This document shows, piece after piece, positions 16,857 through 25,642 of a stretch of 64,000 bases of DNA. Source of the DNA: Paucibacter sp. PLA-PC-4. GTDB lineage: Bacteria > Pseudomonadota > Gammaproteobacteria > Burkholderiales > Burkholderiaceae_C. Position numbers and translations under genes: made by a program. The stretch spans positions 186,001 to 250,000 of the forward strand of contig NZ_JAPFGP010000001.1 of the NCBI RefSeq assembly GCF_026241155.1, read 5' to 3'. Every line of letters starts with the position of its first letter. Positions within the stretch are counted from its first letter, which is position 1. The notes below the pieces were generated by a model. It was not told the DNA's origin. It was given only the letters and a program-made list of their open reading frames with translations, and made no database searches.

Positions 16857-16933
16857 GCTGGGGCGAGGCGCCGGCGGCTTCAAGCGAGTTATTCTTGGGT
16901 CAAGGCCTAGAAGATCTAAGCCTGAGTGGAGCC

Positions 16934-17857
16934 ATGGCCGTCCAACCACCAAGCCCCCGACTGCCGCCTTTTCTCGCGCTGCGCGCCTTCGAGGCGGCGG
17001 CGCGGCACCAGAGCTTTGCGCGGGCCGCACAGGAGTTGTGCGTGACGCCGGCGGCCGTTGCGGCCCAGGTCAAGGCGCTGGAGCAGTGGCTGGGCGCGCC
17101 GCTGTTCGAGCGCCACAGCCAGGGCCTGAGCCTGCGTACCCAGGCGGCCGCCGCTGTGCCGGCGCTGGCCGCCGCGATGGACCAGCTGGGCCAGGCGGTG
17201 CAGACCCTGCGCAGCGAGGCCGGCGCGGCGCGGCTGCATATCGCGGCCCTGCCGGCGCTGGCCCAGCTCTGGCTCACGCCGCTGCTGCCGGCCCTGCAGC
17301 GCGAGCTGCCGGGCCTGCAGCTGTCGTTGAGCGCGCTAGAGGTGCCGCCCAATTTTCAGCGCGAGGCCTATGACCTTGGGTTGTTCTACGCGCAGGCGCT
17401 GCCACGCAAGCCGCCACCCAAGGGCTGCCAGCGCTTGGTGCTGGCCGAGGATGCGTTGCTGCCGGTCTGCAGCCCCAGCCTGCTGGGCCTGCGCGGCCGG
17501 GCACCCGAGCTGGCCGACCAGATCCTGCTGCATGACATCGTCTGGTCGCAGGACTGGGTGCGCTGGCTCAAGTCCACCGGTCGCGGCGCCATCGCGATGA
17601 GGGACGGCCCGCGCTTCTCGCTATACAGCATGGCGTTGCAGGCGGCGCTGGCCGGCCAGGGCGTGCTGATGGGGCGCCAGCGCCTGGTGGCTGCCGCGCT
17701 GGCCGAGGGCAGTCTGGTCGCGCCATGGGGGGCTCCCGTGCCGCTGGCCGAGACCATAACCTTGCTGATTCCCTCGCCGCGCGCAGGTCAAGACCTGACG
17801 CTGCGCTTGGTCGCCGCCTTGCAGCGCCTCGGCGGAACGGTCGCTATGCGAAGATGA
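16934..17857 (+). CDS. LysR-family transcriptional regulator (GcvA-like)
   Basis: A 307-residue regulator. Residues 13-72 form the winged helix-turn-helix: [20 protein letters not shown], then [17 protein letters not shown] and [10 protein letters not shown]. The effector-binding domain follows. The [15 protein letters not shown] opening is typical of the GcvA branch, which controls glycine cleavage, beta-lactamase and amino-acid genes. The start at 16934 is chosen because upstream in-frame codons carry no conserved sequence. It diverges from the SHMT-like gene, its most likely target. The next gene, frmA, begins 31 bp downstream on the same strand but need not be controlled by it. Confidence 0.85.
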   Translation: MAVQPPSPRLPPFLALRAFEAAARHQSFARAAQELCVTPAAVAAQVKALEQWLGAPLFERHSQGLSLRTQAAAAVPALAAAMDQLGQAVQTLRSEAGAARLHIAALPALAQLWLTPLLPALQRELPGLQLSLSALEVPPNFQREAYDLGLFYAQALPRKPPPKGCQRLVLAEDALLPVCSPSLLGLRGRAPELADQILLHDIVWSQDWVRWLKSTGRGAIAMRDGPRFSLYSMALQAALAGQGVLMGRQRLVAAALAEGSLVAPWGAPVPLAETITLLIPSPRAGQDLTLRLVAALQRLGGTVAMRR

Positions 17858-17888
17858 GAGCACTGTTTTTTTGCAAGGATGCCCCGCC

Positions 17889-18998
17889 ATGATCAAGACC
17901 CGTGCTGCCGTCGCCTGGAAGGCCGGCGCCCCGCTGAGCATTGAAGAAGTCCAGCTGGACGGTCCGCGCGCCGGGGAGGTGCTGGTGGAGATCAAGGCCA
18001 CCGGCATCTGCCACACCGATTACTACACCCTGTCCGGCGCCGACCCGGAAGGCATCTTCCCGGCCATCCTGGGTCATGAGGGGGCCGGCATCGTGCTGGA
18101 GGTCGGCGAGGGCGTCACCTGGCTCAAACCCGGCGACCATGTGATCCCGCTTTACACACCCGAGTGCCGACAGTGCAAGTTCTGCCTGTCGCGCAAGACC
18201 AATCTCTGCCAGGCGATCCGCAGCACCCAGGGCAAAGGCCTGATGCCCGATGGCAGCGCCCGCTTCTCGATCGACGGCAAGCCGATCTTCCATTACATGG
18301 GCACGTCCACGTTTTCGAATCACATCGTGGTGCCAGGTATCGCCCTTGCCAAGATCCGCGAGGACGCGCCCTTCGACAAGGTCTGCTACATCGGCTGTGG
18401 CGTCACTACCGGGGTTGGCGCGGTGCTGTTCACCGCCAAGGTGGAGGCGGGAGCGAACGTGGTTGTGTTCGGCCTCGGCGGCATCGGCCTGAACGTGATC
18501 CAGGGTGCCAAGATGGTGGGGGCCGACAAGATCATCGGCGTGGACCTGAACCCGGCGCGCGAGAAGATGGCGCGCGAGTTCGGCATGACTCACTTCGTCA
18601 ACCCGAAAGATGTGCCCAACCTGGTCGACCACATCGTGCAGCTGACCGATGGCGGCGCCGACTACAGCTTCGAGTGCATTGGCAATACCAAGGTGATGCG
18701 CGACGCGCTGGAGTGCACGCACAAGGGTTGGGGTCGCTCCATCATCATCGGCGTGGCCGAGGCCGGCGCCGAGATCAGCACCCGGCCATTCCAACTGGTG
18801 ACCGGCCGCAAATGGGAGGGCAGTGCTTTCGGCGGAGCGCGTGGCCGCACCGATGTGCCCAAGATCGTCGACTGGTATATGGACGGCAAACTCAATATCG
18901 ATTCGCTGATCACGCACAAGCTCAAGCTTGAGCAGATCAACGAAGGCTTCGAGCTGATGAAGCGCGGCGAGTCGATCCGCTCGGTAGTGGAGTTCTGA
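17889..18998 (+). CDS. frmA: S-(hydroxymethyl)glutathione dehydrogenase / class III alcohol dehydrogenase
   Basis: A 369-residue zinc-dependent medium-chain dehydrogenase oxidising the formaldehyde-glutathione adduct to S-formylglutathione with NAD. Catalytic zinc ligands are visible as GICHTD (Cys41) and GHEGAG (His63). The structural zinc loop is PECRQCKFC...C (Cys93, 96, 99, 107). The NAD fold motif GLGGIGL is present near residue 196. The length is normal. The stop overlaps the start of fghA (TGATG), giving the classic two-gene formaldehyde detoxification unit. No FrmR repressor gene is adjacent. Confidence 0.95.
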   Translation: MIKTRAAVAWKAGAPLSIEEVQLDGPRAGEVLVEIKATGICHTDYYTLSGADPEGIFPAILGHEGAGIVLEVGEGVTWLKPGDHVIPLYTPECRQCKFCLSRKTNLCQAIRSTQGKGLMPDGSARFSIDGKPIFHYMGTSTFSNHIVVPGIALAKIREDAPFDKVCYIGCGVTTGVGAVLFTAKVEAGANVVVFGLGGIGLNVIQGAKMVGADKIIGVDLNPAREKMAREFGMTHFVNPKDVPNLVDHIVQLTDGGADYSFECIGNTKVMRDALECTHKGWGRSIIIGVAEAGAEISTRPFQLVTGRKWEGSAFGGARGRTDVPKIVDWYMDGKLNIDSLITHKLKLEQINEGFELMKRGESIRSVVEF

Positions 18999-19840
18999 TG
19001 GAGCAGCTCTCCGAGCACGCCTCGTTCGGCGGCACCCAGCGCTTCTACAAGCATGAGTCCGCCGAGATCGGCCTGCCCATGCGCTTTGCGCTGTACCTGC
19101 CGCCCGAGCCGAAGGCGTTGCTGGTCTTCCTCGCCGGCCTGACCTGCAGCGAGGAGACCTTCACGATGAAGGCTGGAGCCCAGCGTCTGGCGGCCGAGCT
19201 GGGCTTGGCGCTTTTGATGCCAGACACCAGTCCACGCGGCGCCAATGTGGCCGGCGAGAGTGCGGCCTGGGACTTCGGCGTCGGGGCCGGTTTCTACCTG
19301 GACGCGACGCAGCAGCCCTGGGACACGCACTGGCGCATGGAGAGCTACCTGACGAAGGAGCTGGTGCCGCTGGTGCAGCGCGAGTTGGGCTTCGAGGCGG
19401 CAGGGCGTACCGGCGTCTTCGGCCACTCGATGGGCGGCCATGGAGCGCTGACCCTAGCGCTGCGTCATCCGAACCTGTTCGCCTCGGTCTCAGCCTTTGC
19501 GCCGATCGCCGCGCCGACCCAGTGCCCCTGGGGCGAAAAGGCTTTTAGCGGCTATCTGGGCGATGACCGCAGCGACTGGGCCTCGCACGATGCCAGCGCG
19601 CTGATGCGCGCGCGGTCCAGCGCACCCTTCCCGGGCGGCATCCTGATCGACCAAGGCTTGGCCGACAAATTCCTGACCGAGCAGCTGCAGCCCGAGGCCT
19701 TCGAGTGCGCCTGTGCTGCCGCCGCTCAGCCGCTGACCCTGCGGCGCCAGGCCGGCTACGACCATGGGTACTACTTCATCGCTACGTTTGTCGACGACCA
19801 TCTGCGCCACCACGCGGCGCAGCTGCTGCCCAAGTCTTGA
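18998..19840 (+). CDS. fghA: S-formylglutathione hydrolase
   Basis: A 280-residue alpha/beta hydrolase (esterase D family) that cleaves S-formylglutathione to formate and glutathione. The nucleophile elbow is [10 protein letters not shown] (Ser144). [11 protein letters not shown] and the oxyanion region [13 protein letters not shown] are family-specific, and [11 protein letters not shown] near the end carries the catalytic His. The start codon overlaps the frmA stop by 1 nt, so the two are translationally coupled. Together they complete glutathione-dependent formaldehyde oxidation. Confidence 0.95.
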   Translation: MEQLSEHASFGGTQRFYKHESAEIGLPMRFALYLPPEPKALLVFLAGLTCSEETFTMKAGAQRLAAELGLALLMPDTSPRGANVAGESAAWDFGVGAGFYLDATQQPWDTHWRMESYLTKELVPLVQRELGFEAAGRTGVFGHSMGGHGALTLALRHPNLFASVSAFAPIAAPTQCPWGEKAFSGYLGDDRSDWASHDASALMRARSSAPFPGGILIDQGLADKFLTEQLQPEAFECACAAAAQPLTLRRQAGYDHGYYFIATFVDDHLRHHAAQLLPKS

Positions 19841-19857
19841 ACACAAGGAGTTCCGTG

Positions 19858-20364
19858 ATGGCAAAAGAAACTGCGGTACTCGCCGGTGGCTGCTTCTGGG
19901 GCATGCAGGAGTTGATACGCAAGCAGCCCGGCGTGTTGCAGACCCGGGTCGGCTACACCGGCGGCAGCAATGAGTCTCCAACCTACCGCCACCATCCCGG
20001 GCATGCCGAGGCGATTGAGGTCGTGTTCGACAACGAGGCCACCAGCTTTCGCCGCATGCTCGAGTTCTTTTTCCAGATCCACGATCCCAGCACGCTGAAC
20101 CGCCAGGGCAACGACGTCGGCAGTAGCTACCGTTCGGCCATCTTCTACACCAGCGACGCACAGAAGGCGGTGGCCATCGAGACTCTCAAGGATGTCGATG
20201 CTTCCGGCCTGTGGCCCGGCAAGGCGGTGACCGAGCTGGTGCCTGCGCCGCAGTTCTGGGCCGCTGAGGCCGAGCACCAGGACTATCTGCAGCACCGGCC
20301 GAACGGCTACACCTGCCACTTCCCGCGCCCCGACTGGGTGTTGCCGCAGCGCAAGGCGGTCTGA
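19858..20364 (+). CDS. msrA: Peptide methionine sulfoxide reductase MsrA
   Basis: A 168-residue enzyme that repairs methionine-S-sulfoxide. The catalytic motif GCFWG is at residues 11-15 (Cys12), followed by [16 protein letters not shown] and [13 protein letters not shown], all diagnostic. AAGGAG lies 9 nt before the ATG at 19858, which rules out the longer upstream frame inside fghA. The C-terminal recycling cysteines of some MsrA proteins are reduced here to one Cys in [10 protein letters not shown]. It lies 17 bp after fghA and is probably part of that transcript. Confidence 0.95.
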   Translation: MAKETAVLAGGCFWGMQELIRKQPGVLQTRVGYTGGSNESPTYRHHPGHAEAIEVVFDNEATSFRRMLEFFFQIHDPSTLNRQGNDVGSSYRSAIFYTSDAQKAVAIETLKDVDASGLWPGKAVTELVPAPQFWAAEAEHQDYLQHRPNGYTCHFPRPDWVLPQRKAV

Positions 20365-20373
20365 ACCTCGGCT

Positions 20374-20853
20374 TCAGTCCGGCGCGTCTAGATTGTTTCT
20401 GACCCGCTGTAGCAGCACTTGCAACTGGGCCTGGTCTTGCGCGCTCATGCCGAGGACGGCCTTGCCGGCCAGGCGCCGGGCCTGCAGTTTCAGCGTGCCC
20501 AGCAGTGCCTGACCCTCGCCGGTCAACGTGAGCCGGGTGTTGCGGCGATCGGACGGGTCGGGCGTGCCGTCCAGCAGGCCACGCTCGCGCAGGCCTTTGA
20601 CCAGTCGGGCCAACTGGGCTTTGTCTCGGCCGGTATCGCTGGCCAGATCGCTTTGCGTGGCGCCTGGGTGGCGGCCAAAATAGCCCAGCACCTTGCTCTC
20701 CATATGGGTGATGTCGTGCGGGCCATCGCGCAGCACCTGGTACTGCTGCGATCGGACCTGATGCATGACCCGGTGGATGAGCTCCAGCACGTCTTCCCGA
20801 TCCCCACTCGTCCGCGCGGTTGAATGGTTGACATTGTCCATTTGTTTTTGCAT
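20374..20853 (-). CDS. MarR-family transcriptional regulator
   Basis: A MarR repressor of 159 residues (155 if the second ATG at 20841 is used). The winged helix-turn-helix is GATQSDLASDTGRDKAQLARLVKGL, with the wing DPSDRRNTRLTLT. It is transcribed divergently from a siderophore-interacting protein gene. Two 12-bp inverted motifs overlap its start region, consistent with autorepression and control of the neighbour. Neither ATG has a clear Shine-Dalgarno sequence, so the start is uncertain. The effector is unknown; the neighbour suggests iron or a catechol. Confidence 0.85.
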   Translation of the reverse strand: MQKQMDNVNHSTARTSGDREDVLELIHRVMHQVRSQQYQVLRDGPHDITHMESKVLGYFGRHPGATQSDLASDTGRDKAQLARLVKGLRERGLLDGTPDPSDRRNTRLTLTGEGQALLGTLKLQARRLAGKAVLGMSAQDQAQLQVLLQRVRNNLDAPD

Positions 20854-20878
20854 GATGGGTGATATTGTCAACTATATC
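20827..20878. promoter_or_regulatory. Candidate MarR operator pair between divergent genes
   Basis: GTTGACATTGTC (20827-20838) faces GATATTGTCAAC (20861-20872). As inverted copies they agree at 10 of 12 positions. The second also lies in a GATAT-N8-ATATC palindrome (20861-20878). The region covers the translation start of the MarR gene and the probable promoters of both genes. Confidence 0.5.
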
Positions 20879-20891
20879 GAAGAGCCCATCA

Positions 20892-21641
20892 ATGAGCACT
20901 GCATCTTCCCTCAGCCGCGTGCAGCGCGTGCGCCACGAGATCAAGCGCCGCGAGCTGCAGGTGCGTCGTGTCGAAGCGCTGAGCCCGCATGTGCGCAGCA
21001 TCACCTTCGCCGGCGAGGCGCTGGCCGACTTCGTCAGCGCTTCGTTTGACGACCACATCAAGCTCTTCCTCGACGCTCTCGATGCTGCCGAACCGGTGCG
21101 GCGCGACTACACACCGCGCCGCTATGATGCGGCCGCTGGCGAGCTGACTCTAGAGTTCGCCCTGCATGGCGAAGGCCCGGCGGCCAGCTGGGCCGCACAA
21201 GCCGAGCCGGGCCAGCGCGCCACCATTGCCGGGCCGCGCGGCTCCTTCATCATCCCGATGGACTACGATTGGCACTTGCTGATTGGCGACGAGACCGCGC
21301 TGCCCGCAGTGGCCCGCCGGCTTGAAGAGCTGCCGGCCGACGCCCATGCGCTGGTATTGCTACAGGTGCCGGATCCGGCCGACCGTCGCGCGCTACCAAG
21401 CGCCGCTAGCGTGAGCCTGCAATGGCTCGCCAATGAGGCGGAGCTGTTGGCTGCGGTGCGTGCGCTGGCGCTGCCGGTTGGCGAGGGCTATGCCTGGTGT
21501 GCCGGCGAAGCCGGCGCGATGGCCGCGCTGCGCAAGATCCTGGTCGATGAGAAGGGGCACAGCCGCCACGCGATCCGTGCCGCCGCCTACTGGAAGCGCG
21601 GCGCCAGCGCCCATCACGAAAACCTCGAAGACCCGGCCTGA
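20892..21641 (+). CDS. Siderophore-interacting protein (FAD-dependent ferric reductase)
   Basis: A 249-residue protein of the SIP/ViuB/YqjH family, which reduces ferric siderophores in the cytoplasm to release iron. The FAD-binding segment RRDYTPRRYD (about residues 72-81) is present, followed by GPRGSFIIP and a C-terminal NAD(P)H-binding domain containing GDETALPAVARRLEE and AWCAGEAGAM. A GTG at 20859 is in frame, but the ATG at 20892 lies outside the operator and starts the conserved region. It diverges from a MarR gene that probably controls it. The window has no siderophore synthesis genes. Confidence 0.9.
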   Translation: MSTASSLSRVQRVRHEIKRRELQVRRVEALSPHVRSITFAGEALADFVSASFDDHIKLFLDALDAAEPVRRDYTPRRYDAAAGELTLEFALHGEGPAASWAAQAEPGQRATIAGPRGSFIIPMDYDWHLLIGDETALPAVARRLEELPADAHALVLLQVPDPADRRALPSAASVSLQWLANEAELLAAVRALALPVGEGYAWCAGEAGAMAALRKILVDEKGHSRHAIRAAAYWKRGASAHHENLEDPA

Positions 21642-21651
21642 GTGCCCCGCC

Positions 21652-22905
21652 TCAACCGGCGAGCGGGCGCTGCTGATGGCCGGCTGCCGCCTTGTAGCGC
21701 TTGACGAAGGCATCTACCTCGGCCGGGTCGATCACGTCGGCCAGCCGCGAGAAGCCCTCAGGCGCGCGATCCTCGACCAGATCGAGGATCGCGTCCAGCC
21801 CCTCCTGGCGATTCATCTCGACAATGCCGGCGCACAGCGGCCGGCGCTGCGCCTCGTAGGCGTCCAGTGCCGGCTCGACCTCGACCGTGCTGCTCAGCGC
21901 TTCGGCGATGCACTGTGCATCCATGATGGCCTGGGTCGCGCCGTTCGAACCTATCGGATACATCGGGTGGGCGGCGTCTCCCAGCAAGGTGATGCGGCCC
22001 TGGCGCCAGCGCGGCAGCGGGTCACGGTCCACCATCGGGTACTCCAGCAGCTGAGTGGCGTCCTTGATCATTGCCGGCACGTCGAGCCAGTCGAAATGCC
22101 AGCCGCCAAAGGTGGGCAGTAAATCGTCCAGCGAGCCGGGCTTGCTCCAGTCCTCGCGGCTGGGCGCCGTCAGGCCGCCGCCAATGCCGTCCTCGCGCAG
22201 ACGGCGATCGCAGATCCAATTGATCAGCTGAGTGCCGTCGGCCTGCGGCGGTGCGATCGGATAGACGACGAACTTGGCGCGCCGGTGCCCGGCCTGCACC
22301 ATGGTGCGGGCGTCGAGAAAGGGTTGGGCGAGGCTGGTGCCGCGCCACATCATCATGCCGTTCCAGCGCGGTGCGCCTTCATCCGGATAGAACTGGCGGC
22401 GCAGCGCCGAGTGGATGCCGTCGGCCGCGATCAGCAGGTCGGCGCGCAGCTCGGCCGTGCCGCCGTCGGCGTGCCGGACCTGGGCCACGACAAGATCACC
22501 CTCGGTGCGCGCGCCGGTGATGCGCTGGCCGCTGCGTACGCGCTCGGCGCCCAGCCGCGCCTGGGTCTCGGCCCAGAGCCTGAGCTGCAACTCGCCGCGA
22601 TGGATGCTCAACTGCGGATGGCTGTAGCCGCCGGCCAGGCCGCGCACATCGCGGTAGATCTCCTGGCCGTGGCGGTTCGCAAACACCAGGGCCGAGGTCT
22701 CGACGGCCATCTCGCGCAGCGCCGGCAGCAGGCCCAAACCGTCGAGCACTGCCACCGCATGCGGCAGCAGATTGATGCCCACGCCTAGCGGCTTCAGCGT
22801 CGCGGTCGCCTCGCAGACCGTGACCCGGTGGCCGCGTGCCTGAAGCGTTAGTGCGGTCGTCAGCCCGCCGATGCCGCCGCCGGCGATCAGGATGTCCAGG
22901 GCCAT
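21652..22905 (-). CDS. PhzS-like FAD-dependent aromatic monooxygenase
   Basis: A 417-residue class A flavoprotein monooxygenase. It has the Rossmann GGGIGGLTTAL at residue 8, the segment KPLGVGINLLP, the DG motif AADGIHSALR, MMWRG, and the GD motif LLGDAAHPMYPIGSNGATQAI. The run YPMVDRDPLPRW and the overall order resemble phenazine monooxygenase PhzS and related salicylate- or hydroxybenzoate-type hydroxylases. The ATG at 22905 follows an AAGGAG site. It diverges from a MarR gene across a near-perfect palindrome. The substrate is probably an aromatic acid; no phenazine core genes are nearby. Confidence 0.85.
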   Translation of the reverse strand: MALDILIAGGGIGGLTTALTLQARGHRVTVCEATATLKPLGVGINLLPHAVAVLDGLGLLPALREMAVETSALVFANRHGQEIYRDVRGLAGGYSHPQLSIHRGELQLRLWAETQARLGAERVRSGQRITGARTEGDLVVAQVRHADGGTAELRADLLIAADGIHSALRRQFYPDEGAPRWNGMMMWRGTSLAQPFLDARTMVQAGHRRAKFVVYPIAPPQADGTQLINWICDRRLREDGIGGGLTAPSREDWSKPGSLDDLLPTFGGWHFDWLDVPAMIKDATQLLEYPMVDRDPLPRWRQGRITLLGDAAHPMYPIGSNGATQAIMDAQCIAEALSSTVEVEPALDAYEAQRRPLCAGIVEMNRQEGLDAILDLVEDRAPEGFSRLADVIDPAEVDAFVKRYKAAAGHQQRPLAG

Positions 22906-22945
22906 GGTGCTCTCCTTGTGGTCTTGATAAAGATCAGGGTAAGTC

Positions 22946-22970
22946 ATATTGTTGCGTAGTGCAACGATAT
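22946..22970. promoter_or_regulatory. Near-perfect palindrome, candidate MarR operator
   Basis: ATATTGTTGC, GTAGT, then GCAACGATAT form a 25-bp palindrome with one mismatch. It sits between the divergent monooxygenase (start 22905) and MarR (start 22987) genes, where a shared repressor site is expected. It is strongly AT-rich relative to its surroundings. Confidence 0.65.
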
Positions 22971-22986
22971 CTAAACTAGGGAAACC

Positions 22987-23535
22987 ATGAGCAAGCAGTC
23001 GTCCGTAGAAGCCCATCCGCCTGAAGGCCTGCTGATGCCGGTGCCGGGCCTACACTACGGCGTGCTCGACGAGTTGCTGGGCTATGCCTTGCGGCGCGCG
23101 CAAAACGCGCTCTACCTGGACTTCTACCGCGCAACCGAGGGCGAGGACATCAGCCCGCAGCGCTTTGCCGCGCTGGTGCTGGTGGCTGAGAACCCCGGCA
23201 TGCGCCAGGGCCTGTTGGCCCAGGCCATGGGCTTGCACCGCAGCGGGGCGCTGCGTCTGACCGACTGGCTGACCGCCCAGGGCTGGGTGGAGCGGCGCGA
23301 CGATCCGGGCGATGCCCGATCCTGGGGTCTGTATCTGAGCGCTGCCGGCCGCCGCCGCATGGCCCATCTGGAGCGGACGGTGCGCGAGCATGATGCTGCC
23401 CTGCAGCGCGGCATCGGCGAGCAAGGTGCCGCGCTGAAAGCTGCGCTGGAGCGCCTGGCCTGGGTGGCCACGGCGTCGGCTCAGCCCCAGCCCTCGAATC
23501 CATCCCCAAAGACGACAACTAGGAGACAGCGATGA
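22987..23535 (+). CDS. MarR-family transcriptional regulator
   Basis: A 182-residue MarR regulator. The HTH core is MRQGLLAQAMGLHRSGALRLTDWL and the wing is RRDDPGDARSWGLYLSAAGRR. Its tail is short, Pro/Ser-rich and basic. It diverges from the PhzS-like monooxygenase and overlaps the next gene (Bug protein) by 4 bp, so it is likely co-transcribed with the transporter component. The palindrome 16 bp upstream of its start is the obvious target. The ligand is probably an aromatic carboxylate, by analogy with MarR proteins of aromatic catabolism; this is inference. Confidence 0.85.
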   Translation: MSKQSSVEAHPPEGLLMPVPGLHYGVLDELLGYALRRAQNALYLDFYRATEGEDISPQRFAALVLVAENPGMRQGLLAQAMGLHRSGALRLTDWLTAQGWVERRDDPGDARSWGLYLSAAGRRRMAHLERTVREHDAALQRGIGEQGAALKAALERLAWVATASAQPQPSNPSPKTTTRRQR

Positions 23536-24503
23536 TGCAACGCCGCGATTGGATGCTGAGCCTGGGCGCACTGCTGAGCGCATCGGGCGCGCGTGCCCAA
23601 GGGGCGGCGCCGCCGCGCATCCTGGTCGGCTTCCCGGCCGGCGGCTCGGTCGACGTCAGCGCGCGGCGCCTTGCCGAGGCCTGGCGCGGCCGCATGGCCG
23701 AGACCGTGCTGGTGGAGCAGAAAGTCGGCGCCGGCGGACGTCTGGCAGTGATGGCGCTGAAGGACGCGATGCCCGACGGCCAGACCCTGCTCTTGAGCCC
23801 CTCGTCGATGTTCACGATCTACCCGCATGTCTACCGCAAGCTGGCCTACCGCGCCGAGGTCGATGCGATCCCCGTCTCACCGGTGGCCAATGCGACCTGT
23901 GGATTCGGCGTCGGCCCCATGGTGCCGGCGGCGGTCAAGACTCTGGCCCAGTTCGTCAACTGGGCCAAGGCTAATCCGCAGAACGCGGCCTTCGCCTCGC
24001 CGGCGGCCGGTGCGATGCCGCATTTCCTGGGCAACCAGTTCGAGCGCGCGGCTGGCATCAAGCTGACCCATGTGCCCTACCGCGGTGCAGCACCGGGCAT
24101 GCAGGACCTGATGGGCGGGCAGATCGCCGCCGGCTGCTTTATCGTCGGCGACTATTTGCCGCATCTGGCCAGCGGCCGCGTGCGCATACTGGGCATCACC
24201 GATGCACGACGCTCGCGCTTCGTGCCCGAGGTGCCCACCTTTGAGGAGCAGGGCTTCAAGGGCATCGAGGGCGTGGAGAGCTACGGCTTGTTCCTGCCGG
24301 CCCGCACGCCGGCCGCCATCGTCGAGCGGGTCTACGACCTGGCCAAGCTGGCGCTGCGCGAGAGCGCCGTTACCGAGGGTCTGGCCAAGCTAGGCTTCGA
24401 GCCGGCATCGGCCGCGCCTGCTGACTACGCGCGCCGCTTGGCGCGCGAGCGCGAGCAATGGGGGCCCGTCGTCAAGGCGTCGGGATTTTCTTCCGACGAC
24501 TGA
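23532..24503 (+). CDS. Bug-family (TctC) extracytoplasmic solute-binding protein
   Basis: A 323-residue periplasmic binding protein of the tripartite tricarboxylate transporter type, abundant in Burkholderiales. The N-terminus MMQRRDWMLSLGALLSASGARAQ is an export signal with an RR pair (possibly Tat). Family blocks are ILVGFPAGGSVDVSAR, VEQKVGAGGRLAVMAL, THVPYRGAAPGMQDLMGGQI and the loop near FVPEVPTFEEQG. AGGAG sits 7 nt before the ATG. The gene overlaps marR by 4 bp. No TctA/TctB membrane genes are adjacent, as is usual for orphan Bug proteins. Its 3' end overlaps the convergent esterase gene by 32 bp. Confidence 0.9.
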   Translation: MMQRRDWMLSLGALLSASGARAQGAAPPRILVGFPAGGSVDVSARRLAEAWRGRMAETVLVEQKVGAGGRLAVMALKDAMPDGQTLLLSPSSMFTIYPHVYRKLAYRAEVDAIPVSPVANATCGFGVGPMVPAAVKTLAQFVNWAKANPQNAAFASPAAGAMPHFLGNQFERAAGIKLTHVPYRGAAPGMQDLMGGQIAAGCFIVGDYLPHLASGRVRILGITDARRSRFVPEVPTFEEQGFKGIEGVESYGLFLPARTPAAIVERVYDLAKLALRESAVTEGLAKLGFEPASAAPADYARRLAREREQWGPVVKASGFSSDD

Positions 24504-25467
24504 TGCCGGCTGCCACGCCGGCGAGGCCCAGCAGCCATAGCGCCGTGGTCGTTGGCTCCGGAACAGCCAGCGCGTACATCGAGTCGCTCAAGACCTGGTG
24601 GGCCAGCGTGGTCGGGTGGATGCCGTCGTAGAACAGCGCGCTGGCCGGGTTGCAGCCCAGCACGGCCGCGCCGCAGGCCGCGCCGACGTTCTCGAAGCCG
24701 TAGGTGCTCGGGTTGGCGACGACATCGTCCAGCAGGCCGTAGACATCGAAGCTGCGCACGCCGGCGTCCTCAAAGGACAGACGGGTCTGCAGCGCCAAGT
24801 TCATTTCGGCGCTGATCATCGTGGCCAAGCCGGTCCCGGCGGCGCCATAGCTCTGGGCCAGCGGTGTCAGGCCGAAGTTCGGTGCGTTCCAGACGATGAT
24901 GTGCTTTGCACCGGCGGCCTGCAGACCATCGACGATAGTGCCCATCGTTATCGCGTACTGGGTCGCCAGCGCCTGGGTGGTGGCGAAGGGGTCGGCGCCG
25001 GCCATCACTGCCATCATCGCGGCGCTAATATTGGGGCCACCGCCAGCCACGACATAGAGCCCGTTGGCATCGGCCTGGCCGCCGGCGTCGGCGAGGAACA
25101 TGCCCAGCTGCGAGGTCATGCTGGGCGGCTCGCCCGGCTGCAGCGCGCCGTCGATCTTCGCGCCGCCAAACGCATAGTTGCTGCCGCCGGCCAGCGAAGG
25201 CGTGGCGCTCAGTCCCAGACGCGTCGCGAACTGCTGGCTCCAGACGGCACCGTTGCTATAGGTGCCCGAGGCGAATGGTCGACTGGCGATGTACTGGTTG
25301 CCGTCCACGACTTGAGCCGGATCGGCGCCAATGGCAAGCGCGTTATTGCCACTGTCGGACAGGCTGTCGCCAAACACATAGAGGCTCGAATAGCTGCCGG
25401 CCTGCGCGGCACCGGCCAGTGCCAGGCTGAGCCCGGCAAGCAGGCGCACCCATCCATTGGATTTCAT
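24472..25467 (-). CDS. GDSL/SGNH esterase with PEP-CTERM anchor
   Basis: A 331-residue exported lipase/esterase. A signal peptide (MKSNGWVRLLAGLSLALAGA) is followed by block I FGDSLSDSGN with the nucleophile Ser, block II GGSNYAFGGA, and the catalytic dyad block YDGIHPT. The C-terminus is a PEP-CTERM sorting signal: VPEPTTTALWLLGLAG followed by a basic RRKK. Such proteins are processed by exosortase and exported to the cell surface or matrix. The ATG at 25467 follows GGGAG; the upstream open frame carries no signal sequence. No exosortase gene is in the window. Confidence 0.9.
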   Translation of the reverse strand: MKSNGWVRLLAGLSLALAGAAQAGSYSSLYVFGDSLSDSGNNALAIGADPAQVVDGNQYIASRPFASGTYSNGAVWSQQFATRLGLSATPSLAGGSNYAFGGAKIDGALQPGEPPSMTSQLGMFLADAGGQADANGLYVVAGGGPNISAAMMAVMAGADPFATTQALATQYAITMGTIVDGLQAAGAKHIIVWNAPNFGLTPLAQSYGAAGTGLATMISAEMNLALQTRLSFEDAGVRSFDVYGLLDDVVANPSTYGFENVGAACGAAVLGCNPASALFYDGIHPTTLAHQVLSDSMYALAVPEPTTTALWLLGLAGVAAGISRRKKIPTP

Positions 25468-25642
25468 CGTGATCACTCCCTGGTGTTTGTGAGCCCGGCG
25501 CACCGCCTTGGGGCAGGACTCTTGTTGCGGCAAGATTGCCGATGGCATCAGCATCCTTTATCCCTCGGCTGCTTGTCAATTGGACCGATGAGGGATTGCG
25601 CCCTCGCCGTGCCTGCGGTGCACTCGGCGACAATGGTGGCCT

